A stretch of 64,000 nt of DNA from Odobenus rosmarus divergens (Eukaryota; Chordata; Mammalia; Carnivora; Odobenidae): positions 1,826,768 through 1,890,767 of the forward strand of contig NW_004450467.1 in NCBI RefSeq assembly GCF_000321225.1. The letters are read 5' to 3'. Positions 12,296-23,880 of this stretch are shown here, one piece after another (position 1 is the first letter of the stretch; every line of letters begins with the position of its first letter). Made by a program: the position numbers and the translations under genes. The notes below the pieces were generated by a model. It was not told the origin of the DNA, made no database searches, and worked only from the letters and a program-made list of their open reading frames with translations.

Positions 12296-12551
12296 GGGGA
12301 AAGAAGTAGTGAATATTGATTTTTTTATCATCTGCTATTAAATTAACTGCCATAGCAGCTTTGAATGAAAACATAAATCTAATATATTCATTCTTATTGG
12401 AAATCGGTTGTCTTGTGTGTGTTGGCAATTCCCAAAGATTTTAGCTTAGGTAACGTTTAGATCCATTCATGGGTGTTATGTGTACTAAATTATGCACAAA
12501 ATCATACAATATTAGAACAATTAGGGGTCTTAAAGACCATCTAGGGTTGTG

Positions 12552-12660
12552 CTGTCCAATATAGTAGCCACTAGCCATATGTGACGATTTAAACTTAAAT
12601 TTTAATTAATCAGATTAAAAACTTACTTCCTCAGACACATGTGGCTACCATATTGGACAG
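12552..12660. mobile_element. Short hAT-type MITE with inverted ends
   Basis: The ends are CTGTCCAATAT and ATATTGGACAG, a perfect 11-bp inverted pair that extends imperfectly through GTAGCCAC. The about 109-bp body has no coding capacity. This is a deleted nonautonomous hAT element. Confidence 0.7.
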
Positions 12661-12931
12661 TATATTTATCAAACTATTTCTATCATCACAGACATTTCTT
12701 TTGGACAGTGTATCTTTAGTGACTACATTCTAATTCAACCCCTTTGTAGCAAGTAGGATGTCTTTGATCACAAGTAGGAGAAAACCTGGCCCAGACTGAC
12801 TTAACCAAAGAATAAAAGAGTGGGGAATTTATTGGCTCACATAATGGAATAGTCCAGGCCTTGACCCAGAGGTTCTTGGGCCATTCGGGCTCCTCCTCCT
12901 GTTATCTGCTCATCTTTCATGTCTACTCTCC

Positions 12932-13173
12932 CCTCGCTTCCTCCCCACTCCCTAATGCTTCAGCTTTGTCTTCAGGCCAGCTCCATTCATGGTGACAATG
13001 TCCTTGGTGTTCATGGTGACAAAGTTCTAGACCAGAGGAAGAATTTTTTTTTCCTCGCTTCCTCCCCACTCCCTAATGCTTCAGCTTTGTCTTCAGGCCA
13101 GCTCCATTCATGGTGACAATGTTCTTGGTGTTCATGGTGACAAAGTTCTAGACGAAAGGAAGAATTTTCTTTT
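12932..13173. repeat. 121-bp tandem duplication
   Basis: Two head-to-tail copies, 12,932-13,052 and 13,053-13,173, both beginning CCTCGCTTCCTCCCCACTCC. They differ at only a few positions (TGTCCTTGG versus TGTTCTTGG; ACCAGAGG versus ACGAAAGG), so the duplication is young. Each copy also contains two partial TTCATGGTGACAA repeats. Confidence 0.95.
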
Positions 13174-13612
13174 GGGGTAGTTAGAAGAGTGAGGGAAATA
13201 ACTTCTCAGAAGCCTCAGAATACATATAGTTATATCTCACTGACCCAAATTTGATGATGTTTATCTCTGAGTAATCCTTATGGTGAGAAAGATAGAATGT
13301 TTAAGATAGGCCTAATCAATCAGGGTCAACCCCACTGCATTAACTGAAATTTCATGACTAATGGCCAATGGATTTGCAAAGAGATTCCCCTCAAAAAAGT
13401 CAGAGTGCTTTAAGCAAAAGAAGAGAAGAATAGATTATAGTGAGTCACCCCCAAAATATCCGCTACACCCTTCATTTTTACTCTTTCTCCAAAATGATGT
13501 CTAAGGATGTGTTAAAATGCCATTACTAGAGTTCACAGAACTCAGACAATAGTATAGCCTGGATTTAGTTTTTATATTCCTGAGCAGCACCCTTTCCACT
13601 GTACTATGATGG

Positions 13613-13900
13613 CGTGGATATCTTTGGGGATATATGTGTATATATATATGATGGATATCTTTGGGGATATATATATATATATGATGGATATCTTTGGGGA
13701 TATATATGTGTATATATATATGATGGATATTTTGGGGGATATATATATATATATATATGATGGATATCTTTGGGGAAATATATATATATATGATGGATAT
13801 CTTTGGGGATATATATATATGATGGATATCTTTGGGGATATATATATATATGATGGATATCTTTGGGGATATATATATATATGATGGATATCTTTGGGTA
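13613..13900. repeat. AT minisatellite, nine GGATATCTTTGGGG units
   Basis: The motif GATGGATATCTTTGGGG, followed by (TA)n of variable length, occurs nine times with period about 29-38 bp. One unit has TATTTTGGGGG and one GGGGAAAT. The repeat makes long open frames on both strands (plus 13,606-13,884, minus 13,501-13,977) that are low-complexity by-products, not genes. Confidence 0.95.
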
Positions 13901-13977
13901 AGTATCATAGAAGATATAAAATTATTAGATGTACCACAGTAGTGGGAATTCAATTTCAAGAGCTTTGTCCACACCAA

Positions 13978-16015
13978 AGGAGGAGAGACTTCAGTGAATG
14001 AGTAACCTCCCAGCTATGCTACTCTGTAAACGGGCAATTCAGTTAACCTCTACTAGTTAAGCTTTTAACCACATTTCTCTTGCAGTCCCTATTACACAAG
14101 TCAGTACAATAGTCATCACACATGGTAGAGGTCTCTCAGTCTAAATGAATGTTTTCTAAAATTTTTTGACAGACTAGACTAGAAGGTGTTATTAGGTGAA
14201 GAATATTGTTATCTGGTGTCACTTAAAAGGGAAGCAAATGGTGCCAATAGTCATTAGTTACATTTCTTTCAAGTCTTTTCTCTCCATTTTTAATAAATAT
14301 AAAAGCTGGGTCTTATTATTTTAAATTTCTAAAGGTTATATAAATGTAGAAAAGAAAAATAACCCAACCTGCTCCTTCCCCGAATATAAATATATGAAAG
14401 GAGTATCCATACAAGTCTGTTTACAATTTAGAACAACAACAACAAAGATTGAAAAAGACATGGCGATGAGTCCAGAATGTCCAGAATGTCCAAGCCAGTT
14501 TTTAAGGCAGCTGGCCTTTGAGTTGCTAAGTATGTTTATTTTTCCCATTCTCTTCTGAAACCATAGTTGCTACAAAATCCCAGAAACACAACTGCCCCAA
14601 ATCTACAGAACTTCCTTATTCCATCAAGCCCCAGTCACCAAACTGTGATTAAATGGGTGTGAAAAGTAAAACAGCCCAACATTTCTAAAATGTCACATAT
14701 TTGCAGTTTGACCAAAATGGAACCAAGCCTGTAGGCTTGTCTCATTACTTTTTGGCAAGGGAAAAGTGAATATCCGTGGAAATGCTCTTAAAATTGTCCT
14801 TATTTTCTTCTGAAAAATGGTATCAATTTATACAGTAAATTTGAATCCTAGTCCAAGGGGTCAGCATGCCCACTGAATAGAGATTCTCAAAGAAGAATCA
14901 ACCTACCCAAAACTTCGGTGTTAGCATCATGCTCTGAGGCAGTAGTCAGACAGCTAACCCTACACTTCAGAACATTCTCTCACCTTTATTAGCTGCACAA
15001 GAAAGAGCTCTTGCTCCTTCAGAGTGACTACTCTGTTTCTGTGAGGCCCAGACACCAGGCTTTTCAGGACAATAATTGCAATTCTTCTCTGAACTAAATG
15101 AACCAGCCTCTTTGGTTTAAAAGAAAGCATTTTAATGACTATTGATTATGATGGGGTCAGTTCTTCCTACGTACAAATACCCATCATAGCAATCAGCAAA
15201 CCTAATATTCTACTCACAGATTCCAACAATAGCGTCTACAAAACAGTTATTTTCTTGTTTGTTTATTTGTCTTCGAAGTTCTCGAAGATGACAATAGTCC
15301 ATATTGTTGTCCCATATTAACTCCTTATTTAAGACAGCAATTGAGACTATCAGCTTAACTATCTCCAATGTCTTTCTATTTTCCTGAGGTAAGAAAAAGT
15401 AAATTAGTGAGTTGAAATCCTCTGAGCCTTTTCTGTACCCCTCATCACATACCTATGTATTTTGGGATGAATGTTTAACAACATTGGGACAGGAGGCTGT
15501 TCTGGGCTTTAGAGTATTATTGTATACTCATAAAATGTTATTGATGTTTAAATATTCTTATATGACTTTCAGATAATAACAGTAAGTCACTGATTATATG
15601 AAGTAGGTGAATGCATATATGAGTCTTTAGTCACGTTTAAACCCAAATAAATATGGAACATATTTAATTTACTTATAGAATTGATGAGGGAAACTTGACA
15701 TATTCCTGAATTAGTGTCACTGCTCTGATAGAAAGGGAAACCCCTTAGTAATATTTATTTACATATTTCATTTCAACACACAACATCTTATTATGGTAAA
15801 CAAACATTCTGAGCCCTTACTCCTTCTACATTATCGACAGGAGCTACTAATATCAATCGTTATACTATCAGTATCCAAGATAAGTGGTTTTATATGTTTC
15901 TTAGGGAAATAGACAATAATGAGATGCATAACAACAGTATAGTTCTGAGGACAAATGTATTTTTCTGAAGAATGTTAGAAAGAATAGCATGCAGGGTGGT
16001 ATTGGGGGACAATGT
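13978..16015. other. Unassigned intergenic sequence
   Basis: About 2 kb, AT-rich, with no gene or confident repeat. Confidence 0.5.
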
Positions 16016-16019
16016 TGGG

Positions 16020-16126
16020 GATGACATTGGGGTAAAGATCCAGTTCTCAAGTCTCATGTTTGTGTGGCCTTGAGAAAGCCACTGAACTCTCTGAGACCTG
16101 GTTCCTTCATCTACAAATTGAGGATA
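16020..16126 (+). repeat. MIR SINE, left part (split)
   Basis: MIR core blocks 'GTGTGGCCTTGAGAAAGCCA' and 'CTTCATCTACAAATTGAGGA' run up to 16,126 and resume at 16,538 with 'ATGAGGGTAATAATG'. Two Can-SINEs were inserted between them. Confidence 0.65.
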
Positions 16127-16335
16127 GGGGTGCCTGGGTGGTTCAGATGGTTGTGCATCTAACTTGATTTCGGCCCAGGTGGTGATCTCATGGGTCATGA
16201 GATCGAGCCTCGCGTTGGGTTCTGTGCTCAGTGGGGAGTCTGCTTGAAGATTCTCTCCTCTGCCCCTCACTCTGCACACACGGGTGTACATGCGCTCTCT
16301 CTCTCAAATAAACAAATAAATCTTTAAAAAAAAAA
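16127..16335 (+). repeat. Can-SINE (first of a tandem pair)
   Basis: Head GGGGTGCCTGGGTGGTTCAG, B-box-like region 'GAGATCGAGCCTCGCGTTG', TC tract and AAATAAATC-A(n) tail. Directly followed by a second copy in the same orientation. Confidence 0.95.
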
Positions 16336-16339
16336 GTGA

Positions 16340-16537
16340 GGGGCACGTGGGTGGCTCAGTTGGTTGTTTTCTGCCTTCAGCTCAGTTCATGATCTCCAGG
16401 TGCTGGGATGAGCCCCACATAGGGCTCCCTGCTTTGCAAAGAGCCTGGTTCTCCTTCTCCCTCTGCCTGCAGTTCCCCCTGTTTGTGCTCTGTCTGTCAA
16501 ATAAATAAATAAAATCTTTAAAAAATAAAAAATAAAA
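16340..16537 (+). repeat. Can-SINE (second of a tandem pair)
   Basis: Head GGGCACGTGGGTGGCTCAGT, body, then 'CTGTCTGTCAAATAAATAAA' and an A-rich tail. It is separated from the first copy by a 4-nt GTGA remnant. Confidence 0.95.
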
Positions 16538-16620
16538 TGAGGGTAATAATGCCCCTCTTCTCTTTTATGGTTATCCTAAAAATCAAATGAAGTTACTCAA
16601 ATTATCTTGAAGTTTGTTAG
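16538..16620 (+). repeat. MIR SINE, right part (split)
   Basis: Continuation of the MIR interrupted at 16,126. Confidence 0.5.
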
Positions 16621-16779
16621 TGATCTAATGATCAAAGTCAATGGCTTTTCCTGTCTTTGTGCTATTCAAACTGTCTACATACTCAGTTGAGTAACCTCAA
16701 ATTCTTTCTTTGTATAACATAATATTCTATTGGTTCTGCTTCCAACTTTAGAAAATTTTTCTTATCCATATCCTTTGTT

Positions 16780-17900
16780 GACTTCTTCCTGTATCCTAAA
16801 TTAATGTCCTCTGAAATTGTCTTCTTGGGCTTCTTCGGGCTTCTTCTCTGCTCTGTGTACATCTTTCTCTCTCTCTCACTGATCTCATTGTTCCTTAGGG
16901 CTAAGTATCCCCTTTAGATGGACGATTCTCACTTTCACGTCCCTAATACACAATTCTGTTCTGGGATCCACAGTTTCCAATTGCCTGATCAATCAATAGA
17001 CTTACCTAGAAAGTTCACAAGTAATTGACACTCAAGATGGACAGCTACTACCACAACTTAGCTCTTGCTATTAGATTTCCTATTTCTATGAATGACACCA
17101 TTTTTCTCCCTTATTCTTTCTCATCCTCAATTTTTATACTTTGCTGATTTTCCTTCTACAGATTCTTTTGTATTTATAGCCTCTGCCATGGCTCACACTC
17201 ACCTTACCTCCTGTCTAAACTCTTCCAGTAGCCTCCTCACATCTTTCCTCATGCCTAGCTCCTCTCTCTCAAGTTCATTCACTACATGCCACCAGAAAAG
17301 TCTTCCTAAATCACAACTCTGGACATATCATTCTTCCAAAGCAAACACTTTTAAAGACTCCCAATTGCACATGTAATTAAATTCAAACTTCTGATCCTGG
17401 TTCAATTTACTAACTCATTCAATGAATATTTATTGTTAAATACTGGAAATAAAAGAGCAAGTAAAACAGGCATAGTTCCTACCCTCACTGAATTTTCAGT
17501 CTAATATGGAAGACAAACATTACACGAATAAGTGAACAAAAAGTTAATTAGAATTGTGAGCACATTATGAAAGGGAAATAAAGTGTATTTCAGATGACTT
17601 CACCTGGTCGGGATGATCAGAGAAGGCTCTCCTACAGAAGTTTTATGTGTATGCATCATATGCAGAGAGATTTTCATTTCCTCATGTCCTCTAACATAAT
17701 CAATCTTTCACTCAAATCAAACTACTCAGAATCCCTGATTATGCTTTCTTGTGTGCTTTGTTCATGCTGTAGCTTTTATTTATAATATATTGCACATATT
17801 TTTCAAATCCCACCTCCTCCATGTAGCCTTTCTAGTAATTTCCCCAACCAGCTGCAAGTTTTTGCTCCCTTAATCCATCATATCCCTTTATGTTTAGCTT
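16780..17900 (+). repeat. L2 LINE split by ancient family A insertion
   Basis: L2-like pyrimidine-rich sequence at about 16,780-17,404 has 'CTGTCTAAACTCTTCCAGTAGCC' and 'GACTCCCAATTGCACATG'. It resumes at about 17,641-17,900 ('CAAATCCCACCTCCTCCATG', 'AGCCTTTCTAGTAATTTCC'). The break is filled by a family A fragment (17,405-17,640: 'AGTCTAATATGGAAGACAAAC'). Confidence 0.55.
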
Positions 17901-19205
17901 TCTTTAAATGTGTGTGAGAGTAATTCAATGATCTTGTTAAAACCATACTTGTTGGAGGATACAAAAATCAGTTGTATTTCTAGGTACTAGCAAAAAACAA
18001 TTGGAAAATAAATGTATAGAAGTCCATTTAAAATACCATCAAAAAATATAAAATAGAGACTTCTGCTTCCACCCCAGGTTCACTCTTCCACCTAAAACAA
18101 CCAAGAAGCAACAACAACAACAACAAAATACAAACAAACCAAAAATCGAGACAAAATATGTGAAATGATGACTTTGAAGACACTGAGTATTAGGCAATGG
18201 AAGACAATAATCCCTGAGAAACAGGAAATGAAAAAGGTGAGTGATACAATGGCCTACACATATGACCTTGAGAAAGTCGGAGATCTTCTAGGTTTCCATA
18301 TACAGAAAGAAAACCAGGCAAAGCCCAGTAGACTCCTTGAATTGAGGAGATGGAAGTGAGAGTCCAGAGAGATTGTGAGAGCTAGAGTATTCAGGACAGA
18401 GTAACAGAGAAGAGAGTTTTGCATGAAAAGAGAAATCCACTTATCTAAAGAAGGTGCCCCTCCAGTATGCAGGAGAGTACCGATCAATGGATTTATATAA
18501 GGAAACTAGCTGATACTGGGAAAAGATCCATCCAAAGGGCTGATGGAACAGAACCTCTTGCATACACATGACCAGCAGTAGTGACTGTTCCCACTAGACA
18601 GACTGGAAAAACACCATAATTCAGCAGGCATTGGGTAGAGTATATATGGAGAGAAGGCTCTGGCTTCCATAGTGAGGAATAATTGAGCACAACTCTGGTT
18701 CTTCCTAACAAACTTAAAAGTAAGACCCAAATGAGTCACACTCTTCCCAAGGAAATTAGCTGCACCTCAGAAGTATCTATAATAATATAAAATATCCAGC
18801 ACCCAACAAAGTAAAACTTACTATGTCTGGCATCTGATCAAATATTACCAGGCATAAAAGAAGCAGAAAAAATAGAACTTATAATGAGAAGAAATATCCC
18901 TCAATTCAAACTGACCCCAAACCAACATAGATGTGAGAATTGGCAGACATGGACATTAAAACAGTAATTATTACTGTACTCCATATGTTCAAAAAGTTAC
19001 ACAGAGACATGAAAGATGCATTTTTTTTTTGACATGGAAGATATTTTTAAAGGACCCAGTTGAACTTGTAGAGATAAACATACAATGTATGAGCTGAAAA
19101 CACTCTGGATGGGATTAACAGCAGATTAGACATTGCAGACAAAAAAATTAGGGAACTTGAAGATAAAGCAATAGAAACTATTCAAAATGAAAGACAAAGG
19201 GGGGG

Positions 19206-19254
19206 GAAGAAGAAGAAGAAGAAGAAGAAGAAGAAGAAGAAGAAGAAGAAGAAA
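19206..19254. repeat. (AAG)n microsatellite
   Basis: About 15 uninterrupted GAA/AAG units. They encode poly-arginine and poly-leucine shadow frames on the two strands. Confidence 0.95.
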
Positions 19255-19440
19255 CAAAGACAAAATCGACAAAATCCTAAAAGAGGCCAGAGGGAAAAAG
19301 TATCTGATCTGTAGAAGAACAAAGATAAGGATTATATTTGACTTATCCTCAGAAACCATGCAAACAAGAAGAAAGTGGAGTGAAATAACTAAAATGCTGA
19401 GAGAAACACCAATTTAGAATTCTGTACTCTGCAAAATTAT

Positions 19441-19630
19441 TTTTTTAATTTTATTTATTTATTTGAGAGAGAGAGAGCATGCATAAGCGGGGGGCAGGGG
19501 GCAGAGGGAGGGAGAGAATGAGGCTCCCCCCTGAGCAGGGAGCCCGATACAGGACTCGATCCCAGGACCCCAGGATCATGATCTGAGCTGAAGGCAGGTG
19601 CTTCACCTACTGAGCCACCCAGGCGCCCCA
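19441..19630 (-). repeat. Can-SINE with 11-bp target-site duplication
   Basis: Minus-strand copy ending GAGCCACCCAGGCGCCCCA. TGCAAAATTAT is present at 19,430-19,440 and again at 19,631-19,641. Inserted into the old L1. Confidence 0.97.
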
Positions 19631-20479
19631 TGCAAAATTATCTTTCAAAAGTGAAGGAGAAAAACAAAAATTGAGGGGATTTGTGGCCTGTAGAAACATT
19701 AAAAGAAGTTCGTTGAAGAGAAGGAAATATTACAGGTAAGAAATAAAGAAAGGAAGAGCATCAAAGAATAAATAAGTGAAGGTAAGATAAAAACTTTTTT
19801 CTTATTTTTAATTGATCTGATAATAGCTTACTGAGAATAATAATAGCAACAATGTATTCAATTATGTATGCTTATGTATATATAATATATATATATACAT
19901 ATATATACACGTATATATGCCTATGTGTCCTTATATATAAGTGAAATGAACAACCTGAATGATACAAAGGACAGGAGGAAGAATTAGGATAATTTTTTTT
20001 ATTATAAGGCACTCACATTACTCATGAAGTAGTATAGTATTATTGGAAAGGGGACTTGGATCAGTTGTAAATGTATATTAATAATAATTGAAAACAGGAC
20101 ATAACCCAAATATCCATCAAAAGTTGAATGGACAAATTGTGATATATTCATACAATGGAGTATATTTATACTCAGAAAGAAAAGAAAGTACTAAAACATA
20201 CAACAATATTGATTAATCTCAAAAACAGTATGTTGAGTGAAAGAAGACAGTCACAAAGGTATAAAAACTGTCTTTCCACACGTGAAGTTAAAGAAGAAGC
20301 AAAGCTAATCCATGGTGACAAGAGTCAGAACAGTGGTTGCCCCTGGATGTTGAAGATTAACCTGGAAAAAGATACACGAAAGAACTTTCTGGGGTGATGG
20401 AAATGTTGGTTGTCTTGATTGGGGTGGTGATTTCATGGATGTATACATTTATCAAAATTTATCAAAATGTATGCTTCAT

Positions 20480-22192
20480 ATTTCTGTATTTTATTCTACC
20501 TGGATCTTGCTTTGAAAATCAAACAAATATTAACTTTGTCATGTAACATATGAATGATGAGTGACAGTTTATAAAGCTTGTTTGTGTTCCTGAATATTTC
20601 TTTAATTTTTTAAAGTAGCCTTCCAATTTCTACTCTCATTAAACCCATGTCATCTATTCAAACTTAAAATGCATGTGTTTGTAAAGACATACATGTGTTT
20701 GGTAATACACACGTTGCATGTATTTCCGAGCCTTTACTTCATTGAAGAGTTAAAAGGTTTAAGAAGTGAAAAATTGCTGAGCCATGTGTAAAGAATCCGA
20801 GAAATTGTAAAACAAATGCTGTTGAAATGATGGACATGAGATCAGATGGGCTTCCAGACAGAAGTGAAACTGCACAATAACAAAGATAGAGAAAGATGAA
20901 GACAGGGAAAAACGATTAAAAATTAGTACAAGAATTAAACACCCTAGGACTGATCCAATAGAAGGAATGGATATGAATAACCAACAAGAAATGATCCGTG
21001 TGGAGGATCGTAACTTAGGAAATATGCATTACAACTGTGAGCCCTGCAATGACCTTGGGTCCTGTTCTCATACCACGCATACCTCTCATTCCATGGGACA
21101 CAAATATGCCTTTCATATTAGAAAGAAGACTATTTCCTATATGCTCAGCCTTTCCAGTGGCCATCAACAAGGGCAGAGACAGACATTTGGACAGAAGCTA
21201 CTTATATTTTCTAAAACCTTTGTTTCTTCCCTGACAACTCTACATCATTCTTTGAAGGTTTATTCATTGGACTCATTATGTGCTGTATTTGAGAATAAAA
21301 TACTTACGTGAGTTTATCATAAATATATAACTTGAGAATTAAGTGTTAATATAATTAACAATTATTAAGATCTGCTAGAATGGGGGATATGATGCTGCTA
21401 TAGCCATTTTATTATGGTTTGCTTTTATATCAGAGTTATTTGCTAGCTTTATTTTCTGCTCAGCTATAAGCAAGGGGAGGACAGGGATTGTTGCTTTTAC
21501 TCACCTATGTAACTGCTTCAGAGCCTTGAACAGGACTGCAGGTTAACATTTACTCTATTAAAATTAATGGAATTGCTTTTCACGTTTCCCTCTTCATATC
21601 CAGAGCTCCAGTGTCTCTGGCACTAGTTTTTCTAATCTGGATCCTTCATTACTCTTTTCAGTGTGTGTTGAAGGTGAATACGTGAATATTTTTTATTCAT
21701 TCGTGCATTTCTTACTTATTTCTTCCCTCTTTCCCAAGGAGTTCAACAGCTAAATAGATAAACTGTTTCCATTTTTGTGGTATGAGTCCTATTTTCTCTA
21801 TGATTTCCTCCAAAAGAAAGAGCAATAAATAAAACAGGGCAAACATGAGCTGTGTCAACATGGCAAAACACCTGCAGAACCACAGCGTAATGCTGACAAA
21901 GACTTACGCAACTTTGTAACGATTTGTCCTGGATCCAACAGTAAGATTTCCCTGACAGTAACTCTCTCCCTGCCAAAGAGAGCATGACCCTCGAATCTGG
22001 TAGAGAAATTGAGTATAATACTGTACTGTTGCTTCTGGGAATGACAGAATAAAATATGTGGTTAGAATCTTGGTCTGGAAAAGATGCTGTACACAGATTA
22101 ACATAATACAACACAGAAAACTATCATAGCGATTGCAACTAAAATATATTATAGGATCCGCAGTTTTACATGTAGTGTAGTCCCTCTTCCAC

Positions 22193-22196
<4 letters not shown>
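20480..22196. other. Unassigned intergenic sequence
   Basis: About 1.7 kb with no gene and no confident repeat. Open frames of about 115-123 codons (20,967-21,311 plus; 21,743-22,114 minus) have no recognisable features. Confidence 0.5.
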
Positions 22197-22238
<42 letters not shown>

Positions 22239-22256
22239 AAACCAAACCAAACCAAA
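22197..22256. repeat. (CA)n then (CCAAA)n
   Basis: 21 CA units followed by about four CCAAA units. Confidence 0.95.
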
Positions 22257-22305
22257 AGGGTGGCTGCCATTATCTTCATGTACAGATAAAGAAATGAGCT
22301 GTGAG

Positions 22306-22498
22306 CGGGCGCCTGGGTGGCTCAGTCGGTTAAACGACTGCCTTCGGCTCAGGTCATGAGCCTGGAGTCCCACGATCGAGTCCTGCATCGGGCTCCCCGC
22401 TGAGCGGGGTGTCTGCTTCTCCCTCCAACCCTCCCCCCTCTCATGTGCTCTCTCTCTTTCTCATTCTCGCTCTCTCAAATAAATAAATAAAAATCTTT
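22306..22498 (+). repeat. Can-SINE with 17-bp target-site duplication
   Basis: Intact forward copy: head GGGCGCCTGGGTGGCTCAGT, TC tract and AAATAAATAAATAAAAATC tail. The 17-bp AAGAAATGAGCTGTGAG repeats at 22,289-22,305 and 22,499-22,515 are identical, indicating a recent insertion. Confidence 0.98.
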
Positions 22499-22515
22499 AA
22501 GAAATGAGCTGTGAG

Positions 22516-23404
22516 TAATGAAGAAATTTACTTAGTCACAAAATCCTATCCCTCCTTGATATTTCTGACTCCTGTGCATTAATCACCTACTTCAATTAAT
22601 GAAATGTGTAGTATTACTGCCTGTTAGCAGAGCCATTCCTCAGTTTTAATACTATATCATTTAAAATTCATTAAAGTGACTTCTGGTTTAAAAATTTCTC
22701 TCAGTTGTCCCCTAAAATAGCTAAGAAGTTACAGAAAGAGGAAGAAAAAATTATCCGAGGAAAATTAAGACAGATATACGACTTACCAGAATCTGGGGGA
22801 AATCTTGACTAACTGAAAAGTAGATTTGACAAACGTTAATGAGAAATACTGAGTGCTTTCCGTGTGCCTGTGCTAAGTACTGGGAATACATCATAAACAA
22901 ATAAAGTGAGAATCAGTCCTTACAGAGTTTATAGTCTAGCTCAGCTGATTATAATCTCCCAGACATTGCTTTGTAGTATATCTAAACCACTTGAAAAGAG
23001 GTAGAACATGATTTTTATCAACCTTGTTATTCCTGTACCCGTACTGGTATCAGTCGGAATGTTGGGCAGGTGGATCCTGACCAATGCAGCAGCCAGAGTA
23101 CTCATTCTTCCTTCTTGCTCTTTGCATCACTCTCCTTCCCTGCGCTTCTTTCTATATTTTTGCATTGACTGAGATGGATAAGCTCTTAGCATAGTACTTG
23201 AGTCAGAATAAGTTCTTATCAATGTTTGCTATTTTCATTATCATTTTTATTTTTATAACTCAGAGCTGATCATAATTCTAGAGTGTGATTAGACACAAGG
23301 TAGGGCTCAGGAAAGCTGGTAGTAGTATATTGCAGGTGTAGAATCCATGTGTAAAGTTCCAAAGGTGGAGGGCCAAGATTGGAGAATCCCAGTAGGAGTG
23401 CTGT
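22516..23404. other. Unassigned intergenic sequence
   Basis: No gene. A stretch near 22,845-22,945 ('GTGCCTGTGCTAAGTACTGG', 'ACAGAGTTTATAGTCTAGC') looks like the start of an old dispersed repeat of the family A type. Confidence 0.45.
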
Positions 23405-23880
23405 ATTAGTCAGGTTCTCCAGAGAAACAGAACCAATAGGATGTATATAGAAAGAGATTTATTATAAGAAATTGACTCGCCCAGTTTTGGAGGCTGAGAA
23501 ATCCCAACATTTGCATTTGGCAAGCTGGAGACTCAGGAGAGCTGATGGTGTAGTTCCAGTCCAAAAGCTGGCAAACTTGAAGAGCCAGCATTTCAGATTG
23601 AGTCCAAAGGCAGGAAAGAAAGCAATGCTCTTGCTTGAAGGCAGTCAGGCAGGAGCAGTTGCCTCTTACTCAGCCTTTTTGTTCTATTCAGCCCTTCAAC
23701 TGATTGGACAAGGCCCACCCACATAAGGGAGAGTAATCTGCTTCACTCAGTTTACCCATTCAAATATTAATTTTATCCAGAAGTACCCTTATAGACACAT
23801 CTATAATAATGTTTGACCAAATGTCTGGGCACCCCATGGCCCAGTCAAGTTGACACGTAAAATTAACCATCACTGGTACC
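23405..23880 (+). repeat. Ancient interspersed repeat, family C (unnamed)
   Basis: The order 'GTCAGGTTCTCCAGAGAAAC', 'AACTGATTGGACAAGGCCCA', 'GGGAGAGTAATCTGCTTCAC' and 'CAAGTTGACACGTAAAATTAAC' is a familiar dispersed mammalian repeat in forward orientation. I do not assign the name. Confidence 0.55.

Larger units (their letters stand above)
18040..20475 (+). repeat. Old L1 copy, internally rearranged, with Can-SINE inside
   Basis: The left part (18.05-19.4 kb) resembles an L1M 5' region ('GATGTGAGAATTGGCAGACA', 'GTACTCCATATGTTCAAAAAG'). The right part (20,090-20,470) is a typical L1 3' end ('CCAAATATCCATCAAAAGTTG', 'AACAGTGGTTGCCCCTGGATG'). The copy is cut by a Can-SINE at 19,441 and by simple repeats. 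No intact ORF remains. Confidence 0.6.

Noticed and set aside
16127..16335. tRNA-like sequence (A and B boxes)
   Set aside because: The tRNA similarity belongs to the Can-SINE head; no cloverleaf-complete tRNA gene is present here or in the other 17 copies.
19126..19417. Poly-arginine and poly-leucine frames
   Set aside because: Produced by the AAG microsatellite inside an old L1.
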